DNA of 64,000 nucleotides from JBHJGM01 sp050331815 (GTDB lineage: Bacteria > Verrucomicrobiota > Verrucomicrobiia > Opitutales > JBHJGM01). The stretch covers positions 57,717-121,716 of the forward strand of contig JBHJGM010000005.1 in NCBI GenBank assembly GCA_050331815.1. The letters run 5' to 3'. Under the pieces are notes generated by a model. It searched no databases. It was not told the DNA's origin and was given only the letters and a program-made list of their open reading frames with translations. This document shows, one piece after another, positions 8,696 through 17,658 of the stretch (positions are counted from its first letter, which is position 1; each line of letters begins with the position of its first letter). Both the position numbers and the translations under genes were made by a program.

Positions 8696-11301
8696 GCCGA
8701 CAAGAACTCTGTAAGGACATCATCTGCAGTGAGGTCCACTGCGATGGTCACCCCGTAAGCGGTCGGGAAGAAATCATCGTCCTGAAAGAGTGTGACGATG
8801 AAGCCACTCAGTCCGGTCACATCACCGATAGAAGGCGCGCCGATGGTGTTGAGGCCGTCGCCACCGACATTCTGGATGACAACGTAGTCACCAGGCACGA
8901 CCGCACCGCTGCCGATGTTGGTCAGGTCAATCGGAGTGTTGGTAAACTGGAAGTTCTCGCTGGCGAAAACGTCCACGCTGTCGATGGTGTCGCCGCTGAT
9001 TTCAATGTCCAGCGTCGCCGTGTTGGCCATTACAAACGAGCTGAGCGGAGTGCCAACGGAGCCGAAGGTCAACGTACCGATGCTGTTTCCAGGTGCGAGC
9101 GTGCTGCCACCACTAAACAAAACGCTCTGGTCAGCCAGGAAGGGTGCCAGCGCACCGTTACCAGTGACCACATCGCCCGTGGAGCCTCCACCGACGTTGA
9201 GCTCGAGCGCGTTGGCAGCGCCATCGATGTCGCTGTTGATCAACGTGGTGTTGATATTCAGCACACCGTCACCGCTGTCCATGGTGATGTAATCGTAGCC
9301 CAATGGAGCGTAACCGATGAAGGTAATCTGTTCGCCAACGGTGATGTCTTCGCTGGGGGAGGCCGACAAGGTCAGTTCGGTCGGCGAGTCCACGCTGAAG
9401 ATAACCGAGCGCACTTCGATACCGCCGCCGTTGCCAACACCCGCTGCCGTGTCCCCATTAAAGAGATCCGGGTGGATGGCCAGATAGCCAGGTTTCAGGC
9501 CGCTGGTGTCGTTAACCGTAATCTGCACGTTCGTGTCGAGCGCGCTCTGAGTAAAGCCAACGCCAGTGATCGTGGCACCAACCGTGACCGTCACGTTGCC
9601 TTCGGCGACGTTGGTCGAGGGAACCACGACGTTGCCATCGACGCTAACCGCACCCGTGGCCGAGCCCGGCACATTGACAAAGACGGTGTTGTTTCCGCTG
9701 CTTTGGTATTGGTAGCCACCATTACCGTCATCGCGACTGACGCGATTGGCATTGATGATGATGTCACCTTCTTCGGCGTCGAAGCCAAGTTCACGGAAGT
9801 CAAATACCGTGATCGGGTTGTCTACCACACCGTTCAAAGTCAGCGAGGAACCGTTGGAGGAAGCGTTGCGAATCGTCGGGCGCACATTCGAACTGGCCAT
9901 CTGGATGGTGCGGTCGGTGCTTTCATCGAAATCGCCGATGTAAACCAGATCACCGCCCGAGTTGCTCGGGAAGTTGATGTCGTCAGCCTCGCCGAGGCTG
10001 GAAGCTTCACCGACATCGCCGATGACCACTGCGCCAACGTCACCGTTCTGAATCAGGAAGTTGCCGGCCAAAGGATTGTCCGGCTGGAAGATGTTCAGAG
10101 TGCCGCCGAGATCCTTTTCAAATTGGCGAGCGCTGGTGCCAGAAATCAAACCAAACTGATTCCAGGTACCCAGGGGGTTCAGATTAACGATACCACCGCC
10201 ACTGGAGATGTTGATAGGGCCGGTCCAGTCGACAACCGCATCCGAATTGGACTGCAGGAAGAACGCTCCACCGCCGGTGATTTCCAAGGTGCGGTCTGTG
10301 GAAATGTTGCCACCGGTGTATTCAATGGCGTTACCGCCGCCGCCTGCGATCTGAATACGGTCGCCCGCGCCCGCGGAAGAAGGTACACCAGCTGCACCAA
10401 TGGAGCTCAGGATGATACGCCCATTGGTCGGCGCAGATTCCAAGCCACCGAGGAAGTCGTTGTTGTCGTTGGACAGCGTGACAAAGGCGTTGTTAAAGCC
10501 GAGGTCCGCTGGGAGATCTTCGCCACCTTCCATGCGCAGGCCAACGATATCACCGGCGGCATTGGCGGTGATGAGGAAGTCAAAGTCGGTAGTGCCTTCA
10601 GTGCGGGCCACGTGGAAGAAGACTTCCGAGTCGTTGTTGCCATGCAGTTCCAACGGAACGTTCAGGTCGAAATTCGACGGCAGCGTGATCAGCAGATTGG
10701 TGCCGGAAGATGTCGGAGGCACGGTGGTGGTGATGGTATTCGCAACCGGGTCGACTGAAGCGACTACCAGGCCATCCAAAAAGGAAGAACTGCCCGCTCC
10801 GTTGACCAGGACCGTGCCCGCATCGACGGCAAGCAGGAATTGCTCGATATTGGGGTTGGAGCCAAACTGAAGGGGGCTCACCGTGACGGTCAGCGTGGGG
10901 TCACCAGAAGTGGCTTCCACACGAGCGGCGACCGTGCCGACGAAGTCAGTGCCGTCGACAATGGAAGTGCCACCCGAATTAACACCGAGGGTCAGACCAT
11001 TGACAACGATGGTGTCGTTACTGGGAGCAAACCAGATGGCATCGACGACCAGATCAGCGATGTCCTGGTTTGTGGTGGTAACGCCAAAACCGGTGAGAAC
11101 CACCTCATCACCGCTAACCGGTGCAGTCGTGGTGCTCAGCAAGGTAACGTTGTCACTGGACAACTCGTTCCAGTTGGAAGCGTTGGACCAGTTGCCGTTG
11201 ACGGATCCGTTCCAATAAAGGGTACGGTCTTGGGCAAGCGCAGTCGTGGCAAAAGCCGCAGACAGCGAAAGGCCCGCAGTTACGAGACAATACTTTTTCA
11301 T
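8305..11301 (-). CDS. Autotransporter-like beta-repeat secreted protein with acidic-loop C-terminal domain (paralogue B)
   Basis: The product is 998 aa from the ATG at 11301, with signal peptide MKKYCLVTAGLSLSAAFATT and a likely cut after TALAQ. The mature start RTLYWNGSVNGNWSNASNW matches paralogue A. The body is N/G/T/D-rich beta-repeat sequence with the element LAPGNSIGTLTFG. The C-terminus has SDEDNDGSTLLEELIGNT followed by a beta-rich domain almost identical to paralogue A. There is no PEP-CTERM and no obvious outer-membrane barrel, so how it is anchored or released is open. It is head-to-tail with paralogue A, each with its own terminator, so the two are probably transcribed separately. 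An adhesin, sheath or matrix function is inferred from the fold type. Confidence 0.82.
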   Translation of the reverse strand: MKKYCLVTAGLSLSAAFATTALAQDRTLYWNGSVNGNWSNASNWNELSSDNVTLLSTTTAPVSGDEVVLTGFGVTTTNQDIADLVVDAIWFAPSNDTIVVNGLTLGVNSGGTSIVDGTDFVGTVAARVEATSGDPTLTVTVSPLQFGSNPNIEQFLLAVDAGTVLVNGAGSSSFLDGLVVASVDPVANTITTTVPPTSSGTNLLITLPSNFDLNVPLELHGNNDSEVFFHVARTEGTTDFDFLITANAAGDIVGLRMEGGEDLPADLGFNNAFVTLSNDNNDFLGGLESAPTNGRIILSSIGAAGVPSSAGAGDRIQIAGGGGNAIEYTGGNISTDRTLEITGGGAFFLQSNSDAVVDWTGPINISSGGGIVNLNPLGTWNQFGLISGTSARQFEKDLGGTLNIFQPDNPLAGNFLIQNGDVGAVVIGDVGEASSLGEADDINFPSNSGGDLVYIGDFDESTDRTIQMASSNVRPTIRNASSNGSSLTLNGVVDNPITVFDFRELGFDAEEGDIIINANRVSRDDGNGGYQYQSSGNNTVFVNVPGSATGAVSVDGNVVVPSTNVAEGNVTVTVGATITGVGFTQSALDTNVQITVNDTSGLKPGYLAIHPDLFNGDTAAGVGNGGGIEVRSVIFSVDSPTELTLSASPSEDITVGEQITFIGYAPLGYDYITMDSGDGVLNINTTLINSDIDGAANALELNVGGGSTGDVVTGNGALAPFLADQSVLFSGGSTLAPGNSIGTLTFGSVGTPLSSFVMANTATLDIEISGDTIDSVDVFASENFQFTNTPIDLTNIGSGAVVPGDYVVIQNVGGDGLNTIGAPSIGDVTGLSGFIVTLFQDDDFFPTAYGVTIAVDLTADDVLTEFLSAFPGANDDPTSDEDNDGSTLLEELIGNTSPVNNDEVPLVEFIIINDSGTDFPGIRFTRPTADEVTAVAEADDDLTAGGVFTGGVTLFSAGAPFTGNGGVEYEVVEFRSNNPLNAANPQQFLRVAGELVTP

Positions 11302-11845
11302 AATTGAGACTGAGGTTGGGATGAAACTCGGATCACCACAGACTCAAACCCGTGCACGCATGCCCATAACGTCTACCGAGGGTCTAGCATTGCGTGAGAA
11401 CAAGCTAGACAAACGACAGATTGAGGGCCACCGACAACGAGATACCGGAAGGCAGATAGGGTATTATTGAGCAGAGGAAGAGACTGAGGTTGAGGTTACA
11501 GTTCTTGGTAGAACAAGTGAGTAGAATATGTGCTCTGTTCCGTAGTAGTCAACGTCAATGTGGGTTCCGCACTGATAAACAGGCTTTGTTAACGTCTCCA
11601 TACCATGGACTTATCCAACCGACATGAGAACACTTTCGCATGAGCGCCGACTGATTCGTATAATGCTCACTTCGCCGTGAGGCATTCGCGCCGCATTTTT
11701 GTAAAGGCGCGTTTTCAGGTCGGTAACACCGCCTAGTGCATGCAGGTATATGCCCGGGATTTGGCGGCAGCAGGCAGATTCCGCAGGGCCGTTGCACAGC
11801 TTAGCACGCGCACGCTGTGCATACTTTCGATGCTTCTTGCAGAAC
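11302..11845. other. Long intergenic region without a recognised gene
   Basis: This 544-base gap lies upstream of paralogue B and downstream of the M50 protease gene. It contains a 13-base direct repeat, GAGACTGAGGTTG, at 11306-11318 and 11480-11492. An 80-codon open frame on the minus strand (11555-11797) is cysteine-rich and family-less and is not convincing. It probably holds the long leader of paralogue B. Confidence 0.5.
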
Positions 11846-12985
11846 CTAGCGCTCGGCAGGGGGCATCTCCGCAAGAATGGTCTCCCGCAGTTTGCGCCGA
11901 TGTTGCGCCCAGAAGAGCGCCTCGTTGAGCCGTGAGGTGTCCACCACGCCGACCAGCCGCGCACCTTGATAAACCGGGTAAAGGGCTGGGCGGTTTTCAA
12001 ACAGCAACTCGGCAAACAACTCGATCGGCCAGTCCGCCTGCAGGATGCGCACATCCTGCTCCATGTGCTCGGCGAGCGGTTCGTCCAGGCGTCCTTCGCT
12101 GGTCATCGTCTTGAGCGTTTCCAACGAGAGGCGTCCAACCACCACCGGACCGTCCAGCACCAGAACGCCACCCTGCGGATAGGCCCCCAGCAGGTCGATG
12201 GCGTCAGAGACCATTCGCCCTTTCTGCAATGTGAGCGCGGGCGGCGTTGCGATGTCGCCGATGACGATGCCGGCGAGTTGCTCGCTGCGGCGGGCGATGT
12301 CGTACTCGACCGCACCTGCATAGAAAATGAAGGCCAGCAGCGCGGCCAGTAGCCACATCTGCTGACTCAGCGCGAACAGAATGCCGAGGACCGCCAGCAC
12401 CTTTCCGGTGTAAACGGCTACACGGGTGGCCTGCAGGTGGTTCATCCGCAGCGCCATGGTGGCACGCAGGATGCGTCCGCCGTCCATCGGGAAAATCGGC
12501 AGCAGATTGAAGACGCCGTTGGCCAGGTTCAGGACAAAGAGCGCGGGAACCATGGCCTCCGGGAACTGCAATTGCTCAACGGATTTCATCAGCGGCCGCC
12601 ATTCGTCGAGGGTGGAGGGCGCGCCCAGGATCAGCCAGGCTGCCCCGGCCAAAGCGAAGTTCACCATCGGCCCAGCGATCGTGATGGCCAACTCGGCCCG
12701 GGGGTCTCGCGGAATTTCGCTGAATTGTGCCATGCCCCCGATAGGCAGAAAGAGGATGCGCTCAACGTGTATCCCGTAGCGTTGCGCCGTCACGCAGTGT
12801 CCTAATTCGTGGAGGAGCAGGCAGGTGAAGTGCAGGATGAGCAGCGTGGTGACGCCGAGTGCGGCGGTCAGGCCTGAATTCTGGTAGCTGAGCCACGCGA
12901 CGGGCACCAGCAGCAGAAAAAACGTCAGGTGCAGCTCTATGCGTATGCCGAGCAAACGGAATAGTTTAATTGACCACAACCGCAT
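11846..12985 (-). CDS. Site-2 protease family (M50) membrane metallopeptidase with CBS-like C-terminal region
   Basis: The product is 379 aa with an ATG start at 12985. M50 proteases cut transmembrane helices of regulatory or signal proteins inside the membrane. The zinc site is complete: HELGH at residues 59-63 in a hydrophobic helix and FPMDGGRI with the third ligand Asp168. About five to six hydrophobic segments fill residues 8-230. The C-terminal 140 residues (about 240-365) resemble a CBS pair, the Rip3-like architecture thought to sense nucleotides. It is divergent from the sigma-54 activator gene, with 92 bases between their starts. No anti-sigma factor substrate is encoded nearby. Confidence 0.87.
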   Translation of the reverse strand: MRLWSIKLFRLLGIRIELHLTFFLLLVPVAWLSYQNSGLTAALGVTTLLILHFTCLLLHELGHCVTAQRYGIHVERILFLPIGGMAQFSEIPRDPRAELAITIAGPMVNFALAGAAWLILGAPSTLDEWRPLMKSVEQLQFPEAMVPALFVLNLANGVFNLLPIFPMDGGRILRATMALRMNHLQATRVAVYTGKVLAVLGILFALSQQMWLLAALLAFIFYAGAVEYDIARRSEQLAGIVIGDIATPPALTLQKGRMVSDAIDLLGAYPQGGVLVLDGPVVVGRLSLETLKTMTSEGRLDEPLAEHMEQDVRILQADWPIELFAELLFENRPALYPVYQGARLVGVVDTSRLNEALFWAQHRRKLRETILAEMPPAER

Positions 12986-13077
12986 GAGGGATTGGACTTT
13001 AGGGCTGCGCGAGCCCGTCGGAGGATGATGGGTGTATACGTTTTAGCGCCGGGAGATAATCGGATACTACAGAGCCC

Positions 13078-14661
13078 ATGCCCAAAAGTCCAACAGTTCT
13101 CGTCATCGACGACGATCAGGAGATTCGCTACTCGCTCGATCGCGTTTTGGGTGCTCGTGGTTATACCATCAAGGGTGCCGCCAGCGGCGAGGAAGGCATC
13201 GAGGTGGCGCGCAGCGAGGCTCCTCAGGTCATCCTGTTGGACAACCGCATGGGCGGGATGAGCGGGCTGGAAGCCCTCCAGCACCTCAAAGCCGACAACC
13301 CCACCTCGATGGTCATCATCATGACCGCCTTTGGCACCACCCAGACGGCCATCGAGGCCATGAAATACGGTGCCTTTGATTATATCATCAAGCCCTTCGA
13401 CCTGAAGAAGATCCTCGGGCTGGTCGAGGGCGCGCTCTCGGCGCAGGCGGACCTGAACCGCGCCGTCCAGGATAAGTACGAGCCCATTATCAACAGCGAG
13501 GATTACAAGGAAGGCATCGTGGGCGACTCCGAGCCGATGCAGGAGGTCTTCAAGGTGATCGGGCAGGTGGCCGCCAGTGACGTTACGGTAATGATCACCG
13601 GCGAGAGCGGCACCGGTAAGGAACTCGTCGCGCGCTGCATCGCCCAGCACAGCCACCGCTCCTCGCAGCCCTTCATCGCGGTCAACTGCGCGGCGATTCC
13701 GGAAAACCTGATCGAGAGTGAACTCTTTGGCCACGAGAAGGGTGCCTTCACCGGAGCCACTTCGCAAAAAGCCGGCAAGTTCGAACTTTGCGACGGCGGC
13801 ACACTCTTTCTCGATGAGGTGGGCGACATGTCGCTGCCCACTCAGACCAAGATGCTGCGCGCCATCCAGGAGGGCGAGATTCAGCGCGTGGGCGGCACCC
13901 AGACCATCAAGGTCGACGTGCGCTTGATCTGCGCCACCAATAAAGACCTCGAAAAGATGGTCAAGGCGGGCGAATTTCGCGAGGACCTCTACTACCGGCT
14001 CAACGTGGTGCGCCTGCGCCTGCCGGCCCTGCGCGAGCGTAAGAGCGACATCCCGGCGCTTGTCGATTTCATGCTGCAGCGCCTCGTCAAGAGCCGCAAG
14101 GCGCGCGCCTTCAAGGTTTCGCCAGACGTGCTCGCGGTCTTTCAGCATCACAGTTGGCCCGGCAACGTGCGCGAGTTGGAAAACGTCATTTACCGCAGCG
14201 CCGTGGTGGCCAAGGGCGAGACCGTCCTCATGAAAGACCTGCCCGAGGATTTATTGTCTGGTCCGCTGGGGCTGCAGGCGGCTGCGGCCACTCAGACCAT
14301 TTCCGAAGGCAAGGCAACTGCCAAGGAAACGATTGCTTCAAACGATAGCGCGCCCACGGATGTGCCGGCTTCCGCCTCCGAAACGATGGCCGGTGCCACG
14401 AGCCATCCGACATCTGACACTTCCCTCAACGGCGAGGCCACGCCTGGCTCTGGTGAGCTTTCCCTGGCTCATGCTCTGGATGCGGTGTATGCCCGCGTGC
14501 GTGCCGAATGCGAGGAGCCGATCCTGCAGGCGCTCGAGCGCGAGATGATCGTGCGTGCCCTCGCTGAAACCGGCGGCAATCAGGTCAAAACGAGTGCCTT
14601 GCTGGGCATCACCCGCGCCACCTTGCGCAAACGCATCGAACACTGGGGCCTGAAGGGCTAA
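13078..14661 (+). CDS. Sigma-54 dependent response regulator (NtrC/AtoC family)
   Basis: The product is 527 aa. Residues 1-120 are a receiver domain with acidic pocket DDD at 11-13 and phospho-acceptor Asp55 (LLDNRMGG). Residues ~145-380 are the AAA+ domain: Walker A GESGTGKE near 174, the sigma-54 contact loop GAFTGA at 222-227, Walker B GGTLFLDEVGD. The C-terminus is a Fis-type helix-turn-helix (GGNQVKTSALLGITRATLRK). It activates transcription at sigma-54 promoters once phosphorylated. Between the AAA+ domain and the HTH lies an unusually long linker of about 90 residues rich in A, S, T and E. No kinase gene is adjacent, so the partner must be elsewhere, for example the kinase at 3456. Confidence 0.93.
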   Translation: MPKSPTVLVIDDDQEIRYSLDRVLGARGYTIKGAASGEEGIEVARSEAPQVILLDNRMGGMSGLEALQHLKADNPTSMVIIMTAFGTTQTAIEAMKYGAFDYIIKPFDLKKILGLVEGALSAQADLNRAVQDKYEPIINSEDYKEGIVGDSEPMQEVFKVIGQVAASDVTVMITGESGTGKELVARCIAQHSHRSSQPFIAVNCAAIPENLIESELFGHEKGAFTGATSQKAGKFELCDGGTLFLDEVGDMSLPTQTKMLRAIQEGEIQRVGGTQTIKVDVRLICATNKDLEKMVKAGEFREDLYYRLNVVRLRLPALRERKSDIPALVDFMLQRLVKSRKARAFKVSPDVLAVFQHHSWPGNVRELENVIYRSAVVAKGETVLMKDLPEDLLSGPLGLQAAAATQTISEGKATAKETIASNDSAPTDVPASASETMAGATSHPTSDTSLNGEATPGSGELSLAHALDAVYARVRAECEEPILQALEREMIVRALAETGGNQVKTSALLGITRATLRKRIEHWGLKG

Positions 14662-14751
14662 GGCACCTGTCAGTTTGTCCTGCTGTCGGGTTGTCGAGGA
14701 GGTCTATTCGTCATGAAGTCGGTTTGTCAGATGCAAGTTGGGTCGTCGTGA

Positions 14752-14847
14752 GGTCAGCAACGCTTGCAAGCTTTCGAGCGCGGCGAGGCGACCGCGCTGG
14801 CCGGCGAGACTGCATTGAAAGCAATTCGTCAGCGTTTGAATCGGTGA
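14752..14847 (+). pseudogene. Antitoxin remnant (3' end of an addiction-module antitoxin)
   Basis: After an in-frame TGA at 14749-14751 the frame reads GQQRLQAFERGEATALAGET followed by ALKAIRQRLNR and stops at 14845-14847. This resembles the C-terminal tail of small antitoxins of the putative-addiction-module type (R-x-E-A-Y-x-R-G-E pattern). No open N-terminal half is found upstream in any frame. Its stop codon overlaps the GTG start of the toxin frame, the usual coupling in such operons. Only about 31 codons remain, so it looks truncated. Confidence 0.5.
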
Positions 14848-15121
14848 AGTATTTTTTTTGCTGGGCGCAGCGGCTGAAGAACTGGAAGCGACTGCTCGCT
14901 ACTACGATGCGATTGAGCCAGGACTGGGCTTAAGGTTCGTTCATCAAATTGAAGCGGCGATAGCCAGGCTGCGTGAAAATCCTAAAGCTTATCTAGTGGC
15001 TTTTGCTCGCTTCCGACGCTGCCGCGTTCAGGTCTTTCCGTTCAATCTATTCTACGTGATTCGAGAGCAAGAAATACTGCTGCTGGCTATCGCACACGCG
15101 AAACGCAAACCCGGCTATTAG
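14844..15121 (+). pseudogene. ParE/RelE-type toxin gene interrupted at a T8 run
   Basis: A GTG at 14844 overlapping the antitoxin stop begins VKYFF, a typical RelE/ParE N-terminus. After eight Ts (14852-14859) the family match continues in the -1 frame as LLGAAAEELEATARYYDAIE, GLGLRFVHQIEAAIARLREN and on to AIAHAKRKPGY at 15121. The family would be an mRNA interferase or gyrase poison of about 95 aa. One base is missing (or two extra) in the T-run relative to a continuous frame. A TTG at 14858 could start an 87-aa product lacking the first beta strand. It may be a dead gene, a sequencing error in the homopolymer, or a product of slippage. Confidence 0.65.
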
Positions 15122-15202
15122 GCTGAACGCTTCGATGGATAAATGTGCGCTAGTAACCGCGTTTTTGGAAAACGCTCGCAGCGCACGCCTGCTACGTTCG
15201 CC

Positions 15203-17251
15203 TCAGCTCTTGGCCAAAAACTTGCGGACGCGACCCAGAGCCATCAGCGGAAAATAGTGGCGATACAGGTGGTAGTTGAGCATGAAAGCGCGGGAGAGTT
15301 CGGGGCCCTGCTTCAGGCGTTCCTGCAATTTCGGATCGTCCAGTTTAATGCGCAGGCCCACGCCGTAGCCGGGGAAGCCTGTGCCGGTGTACTCAGGCTC
15401 CTCCCAGGTGCCGGCCTCCTGTGCGCGGGTCAGAAATGCCGCGCCGCGCTCAATGGCTTCGCGATCCTCGGGGCGGCCCGCTGCCACCAGCGCCATTAGC
15501 GCCCAGGCAGTTTGTGAAGCGGTGGCCTCGCCGCGCCCCGACATCCGCGGGTCCATGTAGCTTGAGCACGACTCTCCCCAGCCGCCGTTGGCCTGTTGCC
15601 GCGACAGGATGAAGTCAAGCGCCTGCACGATGTAGGGCTGGTCCATGGGCTCACCGATGGCTTCCAGGGCCGGCAACACGGCGGCGGTGCCATAAATGAA
15701 ATTCACGCCCCAACGCCCAAACCATGAGCCGTCTTTCTCCTGCTCCTCGCGCAAAAATTTGAGGCCCCGAGCAATGGCCGGGTGGGTGGCGTCGTAGCCA
15801 AGGCGGCCCATCGCCTCAATCACATGTGCGGTCACATCGACGCTGGGCGGGTCGAGCACTTCGCCAAAGTCGGCAAAGGGAATCTTCGTCAGCAATGCCT
15901 TGTCGTTGTCCTTGTCGAAAGCAGCCCAGCCCCCGTTTTTGCACTGCAGCGCAAGCATCCAGTCGACGGCGCGCTGAATCGAATCCTCCAGGCCCTTGGC
16001 CTGCCAGCCGGGACGTTCACGCAGCGAGGCCAGTACGACCAGAGCCACGGCGGTGTCGTCGACGTCGGGATAATGCGCGTTCTCGTACTCAAAGGCCCAC
16101 CCACCTGGAGCCACGTTCGGTGCCTTCACCGCCCAATCGCCCACGGTGTCCGACTGCTTGCCGAGCACCCAATCGTAGGCGGCCCAGGTACGTGCGCCGA
16201 TTTCTTCTTCGGCGTCGCAGTCCTGAATCGCCAGCAAGCCCAAGACGGTATCCCACACCGGCGAGACACACGCCTGGATATAAGTCGCCTCGTCGATGTC
16301 GATGCGCCAGCGCGGGTCGTCGAGCGCGCCGACGCCTTTGGCGATAACGGGGTGGTTCGTACCGTAGCCCTCGGTGTGCAGCGCCATCAGCGAGTAAATC
16401 CATGGCGGCTGAATGCCACCCCACGCGCCGTCGGCGTCCTGGTGGCGCACAATCCACTCTACCGCCTTGGTCTTGGCGCCGGCGCGCAGCGGCGTCAGCC
16501 CCATCGCCTGGATGCGGTGCAGCACCTTGTCGGCAAAGAGGAAAAAGCGATCGTAGAGGTCAGGACTGGCCTTGGGCGCGAGATCGAAGCGGAAGTTCGC
16601 GCGGCCGTCCGGGAAGAGCTCCTCGGGCTGCAGCTCGGGCGGCAGCGGGCGCACCGAACGGTTGGCGCTAAGAAGTGTGATGGGCAGCAGCGTGGCCCGG
16701 GCCCAACAGGCGAAGTTGTAAATCGAAAAGGTGAACCAGTTGGGAAATAGAACGATTTCCGGCGGCACGTTGGGCGTCTTTTCCCAGGGCCAAAAGCCGA
16801 TCAGCGCGAGCCAGTAGCGAGTGAAAACGCGGATGTTGCGCAGGCCGTTGCGCTCGAGGATCCAGGCGCGGGCCTTGGCCAATGACTCGGCGTCCGGGTC
16901 CATTCCCATCGAACGCAGCGCACAGTAGCTTTCGACGGTAGCGTTGACGTCCCCGGCAGGCGCGTCGTGAAAGACTTCCCAGGCGCCGTCCGCGCGCTGC
17001 TCGCGCAAAATGGCGTTGGCAAGGCGCTGGCGGATGGGATGGTCCTCCAGCCCCAGAAACCCGAGCGCCAGGATCCATTCGGCCTCCATGGAGGAGTTGG
17101 TCTGGAGGCGCCCGGCCCAGTAACCTTCGTCGTGCTGGCGCTTGGCAAACCAGTCCAGCCCACTGTCGATGGCGTTGGCGATTTCCTGCTCCATTTCGTC
17201 GGGCTGGGGGGTGGCGGGCAGTGAATTGCGGGCGGGTACGGCCATGGACAT
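15203..17251 (-). CDS. shc: Squalene-hopene cyclase
   Basis: The product is 682 aa from the ATG at 17251 (a TTG seven codons upstream is less likely). The enzyme cyclises squalene to hopene or hopanol at the inner membrane, giving hopanoids that order bacterial membranes. The catalytic DxDD motif is present as YPDVDDTAV at about residues 394-402. Several QW repeats are visible, for example QDADGAWGG, QANGGWGES and CKNGGWAAF. The length is normal for the family. It stands alone: no squalene synthase (HpnC/D/E) or later hpn genes are in the window. The same-strand DNA upstream is a 400-base gap, so it is probably transcribed on its own. Confidence 0.95.
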   Translation of the reverse strand: MSMAVPARNSLPATPQPDEMEQEIANAIDSGLDWFAKRQHDEGYWAGRLQTNSSMEAEWILALGFLGLEDHPIRQRLANAILREQRADGAWEVFHDAPAGDVNATVESYCALRSMGMDPDAESLAKARAWILERNGLRNIRVFTRYWLALIGFWPWEKTPNVPPEIVLFPNWFTFSIYNFACWARATLLPITLLSANRSVRPLPPELQPEELFPDGRANFRFDLAPKASPDLYDRFFLFADKVLHRIQAMGLTPLRAGAKTKAVEWIVRHQDADGAWGGIQPPWIYSLMALHTEGYGTNHPVIAKGVGALDDPRWRIDIDEATYIQACVSPVWDTVLGLLAIQDCDAEEEIGARTWAAYDWVLGKQSDTVGDWAVKAPNVAPGGWAFEYENAHYPDVDDTAVALVVLASLRERPGWQAKGLEDSIQRAVDWMLALQCKNGGWAAFDKDNDKALLTKIPFADFGEVLDPPSVDVTAHVIEAMGRLGYDATHPAIARGLKFLREEQEKDGSWFGRWGVNFIYGTAAVLPALEAIGEPMDQPYIVQALDFILSRQQANGGWGESCSSYMDPRMSGRGEATASQTAWALMALVAAGRPEDREAIERGAAFLTRAQEAGTWEEPEYTGTGFPGYGVGLRIKLDDPKLQERLKQGPELSRAFMLNYHLYRHYFPLMALGRVRKFLAKS

Positions 17252-17658
17252 CGGATGGGGCAGCGCAGCCAAAGCTCTTGCCCCTGAACGCCTTCAGCGC
17301 AAGCGGAATGTTCGCAGCCAAAAAGCCAGGTCTCAACGCGCGACCCACGGTAGCCTGCAGCCTGCGGAGGAAAGCGTGTTTGGCCGCAAAGAAGCTCAAG
17401 GATGCTCAAAAAGTAAGTGCCCTCCAGGTGTCTTCTTTTGCGCGTTTTGAGCTTTTTTGTGGCTTAGATTTCAAGGGCCACGGATTGACGCGGATGTACA
17501 CGGATAATTGATTGCGCTGGTGGATGCGGGGCGGTGTTCGGCAAGGCTTCCAGCTGCACATCCCTGGGTCTGCTTCAGGGATTTCCTGAGGTGCGTTCAG
17601 GGGTCAACGTATGCGCATCAATCTTGCGAGCCGGGACCGGTTCGTGTGTCTTCATCAG
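17252..17658. other. Divergent intergenic region between shc and a PEP-CTERM gene
   Basis: This region of about 400 bases contains the upstream regions of both divergent genes. It includes a short tandem repeat at 17479-17508 listed separately. No promoter could be assigned with confidence and no gene is seen. Confidence 0.5.
17479..17508 (+). repeat. Three tandem imperfect 10-mers (C-R-CGGATNDA type)
   Basis: Three consecutive ten-base units read CACGGATTGA, CGCGGATGTA and CACGGATAAT. They share the core CGGAT at the same phase. Similar short CGGAT decamer arrays occur between genes in several environmental bacterial phyla; their function is not established. Confidence 0.5.

Noticed and set aside
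9472..10758. 428-codon open frame opposite paralogue B
   Set aside because: It is antisense to the repetitive beta-protein gene; the valine/arginine-rich translation reflects complementary codons of D, N, T and G.
4842..11301. Repetitive beta-protein genes considered as a CRISPR-like or satellite repeat array
   Set aside because: The repeats are diverged protein motifs in continuous reading frames, with no regular identical units and spacers.
11555..11797. 80-codon cysteine-containing open frame on the minus strand in the gap before paralogue B
   Set aside because: There is no start context, no signal peptide and no family likeness; composition fits non-coding DNA.
12937..14151. 404-codon open frame opposite the sigma-54 activator
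   Set aside because: The sense frame has an intact receiver, AAA+ and HTH. The antisense frame has no family features.
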